From: Anthopleura xanthogrammica
Taxonomy: Eukaryota > Cnidaria > Anthozoa > Actiniaria > Actiniidae
Assembly (NCBI GenBank): GCA_964019055.1
Contig: OZ025207.1
Coordinates: 19,886,901 to 19,950,900, forward strand
Length of the DNA: 64,000 nt
Direction of reading: 5' to 3'
Position numbers and translations under genes: made by a program. This document shows, piece by piece, positions 10,103 through 20,439 of this stretch (position 1 is its first letter; each line of letters opens with the position of its first letter). The notes below the pieces were generated by a model, which was not told where the DNA came from, made no database searches, and saw nothing but the letters and a program-made list of their open reading frames with translations.

Positions 10103-10771
10103 TCAAAAACCCTTTCTAGCCTCCTTAAACCGGGAAGGCGAAGAATAAAGGCATAACGCGAACGTTAACTCAGCGAGGCCAAGATTATCGTAAGAAATGT
10201 CCTTTGTGACATACACTAAGCTTAGCTCACTATGGGGCCATATTTGTGGAAATAACACGCGGGTGGTTATTTTGGCGGTTTTCCCCGACTGTATTCGCTT
10301 ACCTCGTGATGACGTTCGGTGGTCTTCTGCTCCTGATTCATCCGATAGGGAAGAGTCGGACAGACCAAGCTCTTCCAGTCTTTGGTTCACTTTAGATGTT
10401 ATCACAGGCGCTCGTCGAAGCTCTTTAGTCGTGACACGTGTATGTGATGCACGAGAAGGGGGCGGACCCGAAAAACTTTCCCTTAACAGTTCATTCTTCC
10501 TCCTTAACGAGGCAAGTTCTTGTTTGAGCTTGTTTAATTCTGATTTTCGAGTTAATTCTTCGTGCTCTGCCTGGGCGGAGGCTAAGGCCGCTCGTAACTC
10601 CTGGATGGTTGGCTCTTGATCGTCTTGGGGCAGTAGGGGAGGAACTTCCACTACAGCGTGTAGTAAGTCCTCGGTGTTTTCGTCCAACGTATGGTGTGAA
10701 TCACCAGCTTCTACAAAATCTGCATAGTCCACTCTTTTAGTGTTGCGAAGATTACGACCAGCCGACAACAT
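10103..10771 (-). pseudogene. Truncated transposon-type ORF (gag-like, coiled coil)
   Basis: 222-codon ORF starting MLSAGRNLRNTKRVDYAD, with a heptad-rich coiled coil (about residues 55-100, ELNKLKQELASLRRKNELL) and a basic/Ser-rich stretch, then LFPQIWPHSELSLVYVTK. The C-terminal part resembles from memory the first ORF of retroelements abundant in corals; after about 10170 the reading looks like unrelated sequence, so the ORF is probably truncated. No reverse transcriptase or LTR is adjacent. A single-exon host gene is the alternative. Confidence 0.45.
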
Positions 10772-10871
10772 GATAAAGGAAAACTAACAAAAACTGTATG
10801 ACTACACTGCTGTAATTATCTACCCCACAGGGAGCCCGGCTTTCCTTTGCCGCATTCAATATTCATTATTC

Positions 10872-11623
10872 TTATATGTAATTGCTCTTTATGGGTTTCC
10901 TGTGGTTTGAGATCGGCTTCCTGTGGTGTGGGATCGGTTTGTGTTGGGGGTAGGGTGCGTTGGGGGGTAGGGTGTGTTGGGGGGTAGTATAGGGTGGCTG
11001 AGTACAGCTTGGTTGCATCTGTCCAGTTCCAGGGTATAGCACGATAACAGACTGGCTGTAGCTAGCTTGGTTATATGTCAATGTTGCTGGTGCTGGAGCT
11101 GGAGCTACACCATAGCTATTTCCACTAGCTGTCGTCGCTTGAGATTTGTTCTTTTTTAAGTAACAAATGAAGATTACCATAAAAAGGAGCCCGAAAATAA
11201 TTAAGATAGGACCGAAGATTCGAGCTGTTGTGTTAGGCGTAAGCTGACCAAGTATTGTAAAAAAAAAAACCAATCGTCAAGCATTTTAACATCAATACTT
11301 TCGAAATACACTGAAATAGGGGAACACTTTGAAGACCTTGGACACCTTGAACACCTTGCATACCTTGGACACTTTGTACACCTTGGACACCTTGCATACC
11401 TTGGACACTTTGTACACCTTGGACACCTTGCATACCTTGGACACTTTGTACACCTTGGACACCTTGCATACCTTGGACACTTTGTACACCTTGGACACCT
11501 TGCATACCTTGGACACTTTGTACACCTTGGACACCTTGCATACCTTGGACACTTTGTACACCTTGAACACCTTGGACACTTTGCATACCTTGGACACTTT
11601 GTACACCTTGGACACCTTGAACA
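10872..11623 (-). pseudogene. Two-TM proline-rich-tail protein, copy 1 (broken)
   Basis: Homologous to the paralogues at 13979-14638 and 18962-19684: it keeps the TM2 block (IFGPILIIFGLLFMVIFICY), the KK-rich stop-transfer, ASGNSYG, LTYNQASYSQSV and YPGTGQMQPSC. Two defects are visible. An 11-T run (plus-strand A run 11259-11269) shifts the frame by one between the TM1 remnant KCLTIGFFF and TILGQLTPN. The N-terminal coding part before TM1 is replaced by a 36-bp minisatellite that begins directly after the conserved acceptor (TTATTATTAG). The tail lacks the PPPPSY motif of its sisters. Probably non-functional, although a homopolymer sequencing error could explain the frameshift. Confidence 0.65.
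11324..11623. repeat. 36-bp minisatellite in the coding position
   Basis: About eight units of 36 bp alternating ACCTTGGACACCTTGCAT and ACCTTGGACACTTTGTAC. Because 36 is a multiple of three, several frames on both strands are open. The array starts exactly at the acceptor of the paralogue's coding exon (minus strand) and ends just before its TM1 remnant. Confidence 0.85.
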
Positions 11624-11788
11624 CTAATAATAAGAAAATATTAGCCGAGCATGTATAAGAAACTTTGTGATTTAAATAAGAAGCAACTCTAGAAACGGCT
11701 GACAGTATATCTTTTTTGGCTTGGACTTAATGTTTTCGTGAAGCTCAAGATCGAGAGAGAAGAAATCAAACCAAATATTGATTCGTAC

Positions 11789-11870
11789 CTTGTATTTGTG
11801 TTTTTCTGTAGTAATTATCGTGGGTAAACCATAGAATGATTCCAACAACTGATGTGTATATCGATGATTC
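11789..11870 (-). other. Predicted 5' leader exon of paralogue copy 1
   Basis: Sequence ending AAACACAAATACAAG|GTACGAATC on the minus strand is homologous to 17122 and 24815, each lying upstream of one paralogue. The encoded amino acids are not conserved and the downstream coding exons start at ATG, so it is most likely untranslated. The upstream (high) boundary is approximate. Confidence 0.5.
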
Positions 11871-12193
11871 CTACTCAAGTAAGGATTGAAAACCAATTTT
11901 GTTTGTTTGATCATGAAATGATATAATTCTTCTTCAACACCAAAAAGAGTATATTTGAACTGATATGGAAAAAATGAGTGGTTTCTAATGCATTCAAGAG
12001 AAAGAATAAAGTCAAGGTCTGTGAGCCTGCGGTATTGACTTCACTTGGCCACTGTCGGCAAAAATGGTATTTTTCGTGCTTGACTTTCTTTTTATCCACA
12101 ATAAACAAACCTGGAAACATTAGGTTACCATGGAAACGACGCCATCAATTTTGGGCCCTCGAGAGGTTTAAAATTTGCAACCTTTTCCCTCTC

Positions 12194-12393
12194 AATAGAC
12201 ATCATCGGCTTGGGTGTAATGTTGTCCCATTTCAGACCACGTGTCATTCCCCAGAGTATCATTTCATTGTTTAACGGTTGCGCATGAGAAGATACATGAA
12301 TATGGATACAACTCAAACAAAGAATCTTATTCTCAAGAGAATGACACGTGGTCTGAAATGGGACAACATTACCCCAAGCCGATGAGGTCTATT
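12194..12393. mobile_element. MITE family 1 (TTTCAGACCACGTGTCATTC), copy 1
   Basis: Long inverted repeat: ATAGACATCATCGGCTTGGG at the left and the near-complement CCAAGCCGATGAGGTCTAT at the right, with TTTCAGACCACGTGTCATTC in both arms. Other copies: 30565, 34869 (partial) and 42277. Confidence 0.7.
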
Positions 12394-12464
12394 ACTATTA
12401 CCATGGCAACGTGACAAGAGCCTTCAGGAACAATATGTCACGCGATATAGCAAAGATTTTTGAG

Positions 12465-12560
12465 GCCTGGTTTAAACATCGAATCTCACATGTTCCGAAT
12501 CTAATGCAAATGAGCAAAACCTATTGTTTGAATTCATTTGGAATAGATTCGGCGCATGTG
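12465..12560. mobile_element. MITE family 2 (rearranged copy)
   Basis: Contains the arms ATCTCACATGTTCCGAATCT and AGATTCGGCGCATG found in the cleaner hairpin at 18230-18352; one arm is incomplete. Confidence 0.45.
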
Positions 12561-12629
12561 CAGCACTTGTGGCAGAAATAAATCGTTCCAATGTACCTTT
12601 AGATCAAATAAGGTTGAGGACCCTAAGAA

Positions 12630-13258
12630 GTGGTTGGGCTAGGATTAGAAAATATAAGAGACTAGTATGGGAAAAAATGGTGGGGCTAAGATTGGAAAAT
12701 ATAAGAGACTAGTATGGGAAAAAGTGGTTGGGCTAGGATTAGAAAATATAAGAGACTAGTATGGGAAAAAGTGGTTGGGCTAGGATTAGAAAATATAAGA
12801 GACTAGTATGGGAAAAAGTGGTGGGGCTAAGATTGGAAAATATAAGAGACTAGTATGGGAAAAAGTGGTTGGGCTAGGATTAGAAAATATAAGAGACTAG
12901 TATGGGAAAAAGTGGTGGGGCTAAGATTGGAAAATATAAGAGACTAGTATGGGAAAAAGTGTTGGGGCTAAGATTGGAAAATATAAGAGACTAGTATGGG
13001 AAAAAGTGGTTGGGCTAGGATTAGAAAATATAAGAGACTAGTATGGGAAAAAGTGGTGGGGCTAAGATTGGAAAATATAAGAGACTAGTATGGGAAAAAG
13101 TGGTTGGGCTAGGATTAGAAAATATAAGAGACTAGTATGGGAAGAAGTGGTTGGGCTAGGATTAGAAAATATAAGAGAGTAGCATGGCAAAAAATGGTGG
13201 GGCTAAGATTGGAAAATATAAGAGATTAGTATGGGAAAAGGGAAAAAGTGGTAGGGCT
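12630..13258. repeat. 47-bp tandem repeat, about 13 units
   Basis: Head-to-tail units of about 47 bp built on TATAAGAGACTAGTATGGGA, with two variant types (GTGGTTGGGCTAGGATTAG and GTGGGGCTAAGATTGG) interspersed. There are no unique spacers, so it is a minisatellite rather than a CRISPR-like array. Confidence 0.9.
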
Positions 13259-13266
13259 ATAGCACT

Positions 13267-13505
13267 ACCAGCCACTCCCCTCGCGGCAATCAGTGGCAAT
13301 ATTGCCTGTAATATTGGGCGCAATCTCAGTGTGTCGTGCCTTTACGGTTCGTGCGCACATCTCTACATACTTCAGTCTTTTGTGTTTTTCCACTTCCAGC
13401 GTGCTGTATAACATGCAGAACAGAGCATGGAAAACGCTTTTATTTCTCAAGCAAAAACCTTAAATTTACAGCTTACGATAAGTATTTTCAGCTCGTTTTA
13501 GTTAC
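13267..13505. repeat. Segment duplicated at 15660-15850
   Basis: Shares TACGGTTCGTGC, CATCTCTACA, TTTTCCACTTCC, GTGCTGTAT and a TTTTATT-rich tail with 15727-15850 in the same orientation. It lies between paralogues 1 and 2 as the other lies between 2 and 3, so it may be a remnant of the segmental duplication that made the gene array. Confidence 0.5.
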
Positions 13506-13978
13506 TATTCTATTTCTCGTATACCATTCATTTTTGAGAAACGGCGAACAAGGCCGTCGATATTGACGGATATTTCAGATAATTATTTATGCCAAGATCT
13601 TTGGCCTCGGGTACCGGGGAAATTTGCTTCCCAGGATACGTAGAAGCCTGCTGGTACTTTGTAATAGCTTGTACCTGCCTTGTTAGCGCAGGAGAAAAAG
13701 CTTTGTGTAGTCTTGGTTGCCGCCCTCGCGATAAGCAGACTGTGACTGCTACTGCATGGCCAAGCAACTATCTGTGTAAGTAAACGGCGGCGCTAGCAGC
13801 GTCACTAAAGGAACAGCTTGGAGTCGTCCACGTAGGACGGAGTTGTGGGGTAATATTGAACATTGGAGGTCCCAGAATAGACCTCTGCGGGATACCTTTT
13901 GCCATCTTCTGAGCTTCTGATCTTTTGGATTCTATGTGGACAAACTGGCTCCGATAAATAGCCCCCCCCCCCCCTCCG

Positions 13979-14638
13979 TTAAATAGCTCTTTCATCAAGT
14001 CTTTCACTACAAGCAACAGCTTCACTGTATGAAGGTGGTGGAGGATCATCGTCTTGGTTTCGTGTTGTTCCTGGATATGGTTGTTGTGTTGGTGGGTATA
14101 GTGTACCAGATTGGGATGGTTGATACTGATGAGATTCTGGGTAGAGCTGAAGTACCGCAGGGTAGGGTTGGGTTTCAGCTGGGTAAGGCTGGGCTGTGTA
14201 TTGAGGCTGTGTTGGGGGGTATGGTGGCTGAGGACAGCTTGGTTGCATCTGTCCAGTTCCTGGGTATGACACGTTAACAGACTGGCTATAGCTAGCTTGG
14301 TTATAAGTCAATGTTGCTGGTGCTGGCTCTGCACCATAGCTATTTCCACTATCAGTCAACGCTTCAGATTTTTTCTTTTTGAAGTAACAGATGGAGAAGG
14401 ACAAATAAACGAGCCCAATAGTAAAGACTAAAGGACCAAAAATACGAAAGCCTACACTTAAATCAGGCGAGACTCGCTCAAGAGTAAAACCAATCATCGT
14501 CAATATAAAACCAATCAGCAATAATAGTAAGATGAATGTTAGCCGAAGAACCATTTGGCATTGAACTTTTGGTCCAAGGTAGGCACCATTGTAGGTCCTT
14601 CTACCTACTTGCCGGCTTGGAGAATATTGTTGTTGCAT
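13979..14638 (-). CDS. Two-TM protein with proline-rich PPxY-type tail, copy 2
   Basis: 219 aa in one coding exon; the ATG (14638-14636) follows the acceptor ATCCTTAG directly, so a leader exon (predicted at 17122) is spliced to it. A basic N-terminus (about 1-30) precedes TM1 (RLTFILLLLLIGFILTMIG), a short loop, and TM2 (FGPLVFTIGLVYLSFSICYF) ending in KKKK. The tail is a run of PYP/QPYP repeats and closes with PPPPSYSEAV. PPxY-like motifs are known ligands of WW domains (for example in NEDD4-type ubiquitin ligases), so a sorting or adaptor role is possible but inferred. I do not recognise a named family. Tandem sisters lie at 10872 and 18962. Confidence 0.75.
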   Translation of the reverse strand: MQQQYSPSRQVGRRTYNGAYLGPKVQCQMVLRLTFILLLLLIGFILTMIGFTLERVSPDLSVGFRIFGPLVFTIGLVYLSFSICYFKKKKSEALTDSGNSYGAEPAPATLTYNQASYSQSVNVSYPGTGQMQPSCPQPPYPPTQPQYTAQPYPAETQPYPAVLQLYPESHQYQPSQSGTLYPPTQQPYPGTTRNQDDDPPPPSYSEAVACSERLDERAI

Positions 14639-14704
14639 CTAAGGATAAAAAAAATTGCAAATAAGCTTATTGTGTTTTTTAAAAAACCTTCAAAAAAGTA
14701 AGGG

Positions 14705-14905
14705 CCTTACTCACAGATCGAATTGGAATTTAGCGCGTTATAGGTTTTGTGGATGGAGAAAATAAAGCAGTTAAGCCCGGAGAAAACCCTTAGATCAAGG
14801 GAGAGACCTTATAAACTCTACTCAAATGTGATCTGCCGAGTCCAGGAATCGAACCCAAGACCCTACCTGCGTGTAGCCCGACTTTAACTCATGCACGCAG
14901 GCTAC
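14705..14905 (-). repeat. SINE-like repeat, copy 3
   Basis: Carries the CAGATCGAATTGGAATTTAG and GGAGAAAACCC segments of the family, and on the minus strand a B-box-like GGGTTCGATTCC. Confidence 0.55.
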
Positions 14906-15210
14906 CAAGGACCCAGTAGATCAGGATAGGATATAGTAGTCTACCATGATATGAAACAGAGTTAATCCTACGCTCAAACGATTCAAAATATTTTGATCCT
15001 GCAAGCTTATTTTAGAACTGAATTTTTGAATTCATAAGTGTTTTAACAAAATTTTCATTGCTTCGCACTGACGGATTGAGAAAAAAAGTCATGCTGGATC
15101 CTTCGAAAAATCCTTCAAATTCTATTATTGTAATACAACCGGCTCTGGGCTGACTGATGAAAGTCAGGGCACGGCTATCTCACAGAAAGGTTATTCAAAA
15201 ATAAGCTACC

Positions 15211-15487
15211 ACAGGGGCGTAGCGAGGACCTAGGTTCTGGGGGGGCACCTCCGCCAAAAATCGCCGAAGCAAAATAAAAAACAAAAAAACCGCGATACTT
15301 ACGACGAAATAGGGAATAAAACTTTCTCTACAAAAAGTGGGGGGCGCCAAGTACAAAAAAAAAAAAAGAGGCCAAAATAATAAAAAAGGGAAAAAAACAA
15401 ACAATTACCTATTTACCAAAAAACATTTGGGGGGGGGGGGGGGGGGCACGTGCCCCTCGTTCCCCTCCCCCCTCCCTACGCTAGTGA
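15211..15487. mobile_element. GGGGCGTAGCG-ended repeat
   Basis: Begins CAGGGGCGTAGCGAGGACC and ends with inverted CCTACGCTAGTG, with GGGGGGGCAC / GTGCCCC inside. This layout fits a nonautonomous DNA transposon; target duplications were not resolved. Confidence 0.5.
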
Positions 15488-15508
15488 GCTACCATAATAG
15501 ACTGTCAC

Positions 15509-15668
15509 CATAATATAAATTAAATAAATCGCTCCACGTATACCTCTTCTCTCTAACCATTTATGATTGGTGGTCGTGCATTGTCCATAATTTATATTAA
15601 ATAAATCGCTCCACGTGTACCTCTTCTCTCTAACCATTTATGATTGGTGGTCGTGCATTGTCCATAAT
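15509..15668. repeat. 77-bp direct duplication
   Basis: Two adjacent copies of a 77-bp unit containing AAATAAATCGCTCCACGT and TTTATGATTGGTGGTCGTGC, nearly identical. Confidence 0.85.
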
Positions 15669-16046
15669 TCATTCACCTGTCACAGGAGAGTTCTTTTCAA
15701 TTTGCACGTTGTCTAAATCACTAGTCTACGGTTCGTGCATCTCTACACACTTCTATCGTGCTTTTCCACTTCCTCCGTGCTGTATTACTACTGAACGGAA
15801 AACACTTTTATTCCTTACGTAAAAACTAGAATTTACGTACAGCTTATTATAATACTACTAATCATATCCATTTTGAAATCATTCGCAAATCCTGCAATCT
15901 GATTGGCTAAAAAGTGTGCGATTTAAGCATTAATTGCACTATTTTGAATCATTAATTGCATCATTTTGTCAAACAATCACTTTTGAAGCTACATATAACT
16001 GTTGAGTATTTGAATATATTAAGTTTCAAAATGGAAATGATTAATA

Positions 16047-16188
16047 GGTAATAGAACTGAGTGTCTTGCAATTTTGGGCAGAAATCACACTCGTGATTAA
16101 CAAATTGCACTCCCGCTGCGCGGTCGTGCAATTTTGTAATCACTCTTGCGATTTCAGCCCAAATTGCACTCAACTCAGTTCTATTACC
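16047..16188. mobile_element. Hairpin MITE (GGTAATAGAACTGAGTG ends)
   Basis: Perfect-looking arms GGTAATAGAACTGAGTG and CACT-CAACTCAGTTCTATTACC enclose inverted TTGCAATTTTGGGC / GCCCAAATTGC. The trinucleotide tract starts right at its right end. Confidence 0.65.
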
Positions 16189-16604
16189 ATTATTAATAAT
16201 ACTACTACTACTACTACTAATAATACTAATACTAATAATACTAATAATACTAATAATAATACTACTAATAATAATACTACTACTACTAATAATAATAATA
16301 CTAATTCTAATAATACTAATAATACTAATACTAATAATACTAATAATACTAATAATAATAATACTAATAATACTAATAATACTAATAATAATAATACTAA
16401 TAATACTAATAATAATACTAATACTAATAATACTAATACTACTAATACAGATAATACTAATAATAATAATAATAATAATAATACTAATACTAATAATACT
16501 AATACTACTAATACTAATAATACTAATACTATAAATAATACTAATAATAATAATACTAATAATACTAATACTAATAATACTAATACTACTAATACTGATA
16601 ATAC

Positions 16605-16636
<32 letters not shown>

Positions 16637-16705
16637 CTAATAATACTAATAATAATAATTATAATACTAATAATAATACTACTACTGCTAATAATAATAA
16701 TAACT
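16189..16705. repeat. AAT/ACT trinucleotide microsatellite
   Basis: About 515 bp of mixed AAT and ACT triplets, giving a spurious Asn/Thr-only frame. Long and interrupted, so old but still sizeable. Confidence 0.95.
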
Positions 16706-16868
16706 TTATTAGGAAGGGTACATTGTACCAGGCTGATAATTTTCAGGTGCTCTTAACTATAAATATACAAATATATATAAAATTTTAAAATATTATAGAA
16801 TGTGAGTTATTCATGTCAGTTTATGATACACTAGCTGTTTTCAGCTCATTCTACTATTTTTTAGACTG

Positions 16869-17059
16869 TTTACTGCGATTTTCATAATTACGCGGACAGT
16901 GAAGTTCAAATACCAACGTGCAAAACGGCGTTTTCGCTTCCATCAATCAATGATAATCAGTCGGTACCTTTTATATTTTTGACTGGCGGCAGCTAAAAAG
17001 CAAATTCCAACAGGGCACTCGTAACTTCGGTGTCCGCGTAATTATGAAAATCGCAGTAA
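16869..17059. mobile_element. MITE (TTACTGCGATTTTCATAATT ends)
   Basis: Left end TTACTGCGATTTTCATAATT and the matching right end AATTATGAAAATCGCAGTAA bracket 191 bp with GCGGACA / TGTCCGC next in. A half copy lies at 20161-20230 and a diverged copy at 36135-36325. Confidence 0.75.
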
Positions 17060-17121
17060 TGGAAAAACGAAAAAGGATTGTGCAACTAGAGAAAGAAGAA
17101 ATAAAATCCACGGATTTGTAC

Positions 17122-17200
17122 CTTGTATTTGTTTTTCCTGTAGTATTTCTCCTGGGTCAACCGTAGAATGATTGCAACCTGAAGCTAGAAAGTAATATCG
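17122..17200 (-). other. Predicted 5' leader exon of paralogue copy 2
   Basis: Ends AAACAAATACAAG|GTACAAATCC on the minus strand and matches 11789 and 24815. The upstream limit is approximate. It would splice to the ATG exon at 14638 over a 2.5-kb intron. Confidence 0.5.
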
Positions 17201-17880
17201 GTGGTTCCTCCGTCAAATGCCTTGAAAACCAACTTTTTGTATGAAATGTTACAGTAAAATTCTTCATAAACAACAAACCGGGTATTTGAATATGGTAAAC
17301 ACCGGTGAGTACCCATGCATTTAAGAGAAATAACGCAGCTAAAAATACCATATGGCGTCACGATTTTTACTAGCAAAAGGGAAATTCTGGTTTTGATCAT
17401 TTTCACCCTCAAAATCGTCCTAAATGACTGAAGCATCGTTCCTTTATTAAAATATACATCTACTACAATAATTTTGATGGATATTAACCAAAAAGAATTT
17501 TGTTAGCGAATCTAGGGATAATTCTGATATTAAGTGTGTGATGAGCGTGACACAACACACGAAATGGCGTGACAATTCCTACAGGCAAAACATGCTGGTT
17601 TCCATGCATTCCCATTTTCAAGCTTTAAAGTCCCAGGAAGATTTTTGGGATCAAAGTAAAGTTACTATTCACTTTTTGCTTGAAAGCAGAAAGGAATTTC
17701 TGAAATATTTGGCTCGTAAGATAATTTTTTAGTTTGATAACGGCTGTGCAAATTTTAAAATTCAATGTGTATAAATTCTTTGTTTCTATCTTTTTATGGG
17801 TTATAATTTTATCTCTAGAGCTTTGATTAATTATCCATAAATTTTGAAATCTCATGGAAAGCCCACCATCTAGATGTACA

Positions 17881-18017
17881 ATAGACCCCTTTCATGTGAC
17901 GTCAAAGCAGGTTAATTTGGAGGACAAAACAAAAGAATTTCAATGTCCTGAGAATTGGAACCTATTGTTTTGTCCTCCAAATTGAGCTGTATTCTGACGT
18001 ACCGCAAGGGCGTCTAT
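17881..18017. mobile_element. MITE family 3 (ATAGACCCCT ends)
   Basis: ATAGACCCCT at the left and AGGGCGTCTAT at the right, with arms TTTGGAGGACAAAACAA / TTGTTTTGTCCTCCAAA. Related fragments occur at 33475, 42610-42830 and 43245. Confidence 0.6.
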
Positions 18018-18229
18018 AAGCATTCAAGTGGACCATAGTCAATAGACCACCCCTCCCCCAGTCAAAGAATTGAGGTTTTTAGAAGTCCTTAATTTTTAAT
18101 ATAATGCTGATTTTTATGGTGTGCCCATATTATTGTTTTCATGGAGGTCAATCCTCAATTAAGATAAAACTTATTAAATATTTTATAAATGCAATGCAAT
18201 GCATAAAAAATGAAAAAGCTAAAGTTCTA

Positions 18230-18352
18230 AAGCCCGGTTTAGACACACAATCTCACATGTGCCGAATCTAACGCAAATGAACTCAAACAATAGGTTTTGC
18301 TCATTTGCATTAGATTCGGCACATGTGAAATTCGACGTCTAAACCAGGCCTA
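18230..18352. mobile_element. MITE family 2, full hairpin
   Basis: Arms AGCCCGGTTTAGAC / GTCTAAACCAGGCCT and CACATGTGCCGAATCTAA / TTAGATTCGGCACATGTG fold into a nearly complete hairpin of about 120 bp. Confidence 0.7.
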
Positions 18353-18961
18353 AAGCTAAAGTTTATTGCACTCACCCCATATGGGCTCACCTGTTAGATA
18401 TTTTCACCACTTGAATATAAACTTCATATCTTCACTTCAGTGTGTAATATCCTCTATATATGTACAATAACTTCAAGTTATATCAATCAATAGTACAAGA
18501 GTTATCCAAGGGATAACTGTTATGCCTTTTTTCGAAGAGCTTTTCATGGCCAACAACAACAGATCATTCATATGATGGTAATCATAATAATAAATAGTAA
18601 AATCACATTTATATAGCACATATTAGCAAGTATGATGTTCAGATGTGCTCAGTAACTTATGAAAAATTAGAAGTGCCTCAAAATCGTTTAAAATGAATAA
18701 GAAGCAAATAAAAATCAGAAATCATATCTTTGGTGCTGCTGAGTTAAATGATCTTGCACCAAGTGTAAAGAGGAAATTATCTCATAGAAGGAACTGCAAG
18801 TAAGAGTTCTTTGTTTGGTCTCAGGTTGTAGCGAGACTGTACTTTTGCTTAATCAAATCAGAAGTGTACCAGTCCTGTATCTTGGGATATGTATTTTTTA
18901 AACTATTCTATTATCCCATATGACAAACATCCGATGATCAAGGCTTTAGATGTATAGTAGT

Positions 18962-19684
18962 TCACTGCTTTTTCCCACCAACCCATTCACTGCCAGCAAC
19001 AGCTTCACCATATGAAGGTGGTGGAGGAAGATCATCTTGGTTTCGTGTTGTTCCTGGATACGGTTGTTGTGTTGGTGGGTATGGAGGGTATGGTGTACCA
19101 GATTGGGATGGCTGATACTGCTGAGATCCTGTTGTGTACGGCTGGGGTGCAGTTGGGTAGGGTTGGGTTCCAGTAGGGTAAGGCTGGGCTGTGTATTGAG
19201 GCTGTGTTGGGGGGTATGGTGGCTGAGGACAGCTTGGTTGTATCTGTCCAGTTCCTGGGTATGGCACATTAACAGACTGGCTGGGTTGGTTATATGTCAA
19301 TGTTGTTGGTGCTGGTGCAAGTGCTGCACCGTAGCTATTTCCACTAGCAGTCATTCCTTCAGATTTTTTCTTTTTGAAGTAATAGATGGTAAAAACCATT
19401 AAAAGGAACCCAAAAGTAATGAAAATAGGACCAACGATTCGGCAGTTTGCTGCATTTCTGAGTGTTGCTCTATTGTCCTCTTCACAAAAGCCACAAAAAC
19501 TTGATTCTGGCCAGAATGGCTTAAGAGTATGACCAACTATTGTGACTATAAAACCAATCACCAAGCATAGAACAGTGAATGTTACCAAAAGACACTTTCT
19601 ACGCTGAACTTGTCTTCCATGGTAATTGCCATAGTAGATTCTTCCACCTACTTGCCGGCCTGGAGGATGTTGTTGTTGCTGCAT
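18962..19684 (-). CDS. Two-TM protein with proline-rich PPxY-type tail, copy 3
   Basis: 240 aa, intact. The ATG (19684-19682) follows the acceptor TTATTATTAG directly. N-terminal Gln/His/Arg-rich cytosolic segment (1-30), TM1 about 31-51 (CLLVTFTVLCLVIGFIVTIV), a loop of about 30 residues with Cys64, Cys67 and Cys81 (absent from copy 2), TM2 about 83-103 (IVGPIFITFGFLLMVFTIYY), KKKK, then a tail of PYP/QPY repeats ending PPPPSYGEAV (about 220-229). The PPSY motif suggests WW-domain binding; no named family recognised. The predicted leader exon is at 24815, which puts the large foldback repeat in its 5' intron. Confidence 0.78.
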   Translation of the reverse strand: MQQQQHPPGRQVGGRIYYGNYHGRQVQRRKCLLVTFTVLCLVIGFIVTIVGHTLKPFWPESSFCGFCEEDNRATLRNAANCRIVGPIFITFGFLLMVFTIYYFKKKKSEGMTASGNSYGAALAPAPTTLTYNQPSQSVNVPYPGTGQIQPSCPQPPYPPTQPQYTAQPYPTGTQPYPTAPQPYTTGSQQYQPSQSGTPYPPYPPTQQPYPGTTRNQDDLPPPPSYGEAVAGSEWVGGKKQ

Positions 19685-19883
19685 CTAATAATAAGAAAAT
19701 ATTAGCAACATGAGAACCTTAACTTTATGATCTAAAACTTTCAAATTTTTATTGAACCTTGAAAAAACCTCTTGGCTGATCAAAGTTAGAGCACAGCTAA
19801 TAACATACAGATTGAATTTGAATTTAGCTGGATTGGTGTTATGGAGAGAGGAAGACTGGAGCGAACCAGGGTCAAAACCTCTG

Positions 19884-20141
19884 GGGACTGCATAAAGTAA
19901 AAGGGCGGTGGGGTGACGTGGGCCAGGGGCAAAACTAGAATTGAATTAGCATATTTTATGCTGTCCCATTATTAAATGCAGTCGAAAAAGTGATGACCCA
20001 CCCCCAGTTTTGAAGCAAAATTGCATAGATGTTAGATGTTTCATTTTATAGATAGCCCACCCCTTTCAAGGAGCTCAAAATTATGTGACCCACCCCCTGC
20101 TTTTGCCAGCCCAACCCCCTTTTCCTTTTATGACCAGTCCC
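19884..20141. mobile_element. GGGACTGGTCATAAAG MITE family, copy 1
   Basis: GGGACTGCATAAAGTAAAAG at the left and CCTTTTATGACCAGTCCC at the right, with repeated GACCCACCCC and AAAACTAGAATTGAATTAGC internal blocks shared with copies at 25137 and 28508. Confidence 0.75.
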
Positions 20142-20234
20142 TTGAATCAAGACTCAAGAGACTTACTGCGATTTCATAATTACTTGGACACCAAAGTTCA
20201 AATTCCTTATAAGCAAATTCAATTTTGGCTTCCA

Positions 20235-20393
20235 ATCAAATCGAAAGCTATGCTAGGGGATTGTTCATTTGCTATGGCAGCTCCTAAACTCTGGAACTCT
20301 CTTCCGAGTGAACTAAGACAAATTCAATCTGTAGAGACATTTAAGTGCCAACTAAAGACTCATCTATTTAAGTTAGCATATGAACAATAAGTA
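20235..20393 (+). pseudogene. 3' end of a LINE reverse-transcriptase ORF
   Basis: The frame ends FAMAAPKLWNSLPSELRQ then QLKTHLFKLAYEQ-stop. Such a 'PKLWNSLP...FK..LKTHLF' ending is characteristic of the C-terminus of many animal non-LTR retrotransposon polymerases. It is severely 5'-truncated, fused to a half MITE at its left, and inactive. Confidence 0.65.
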
Positions 20394-20439
20394 TTATCAT
20401 TATTTATTCCTATTCTAAATTGATGAACTACATATTATG

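Noticed and set aside
11292..11658. Repetitive ORFs on both strands ([15 protein letters not shown] and LDTLHTLDT types)
   Set aside because: All come from the 36-bp minisatellite, whose unit length keeps several frames open; not independent proteins.
12630..13258. Possible CRISPR-like array
   Set aside because: Units are contiguous with no unique spacers, in an animal genome; a minisatellite.
16066..16788. 240-aa Asn/Thr-rich plus-strand ORF
   Set aside because: Translation of a trinucleotide tract joined to a MITE.
18946..19402. Overlapping ORFs in other frames at paralogue 3
   Set aside because: Shadows of the repetitive proline-rich tail; the 240-aa frame has the conserved TM segments and sister genes.
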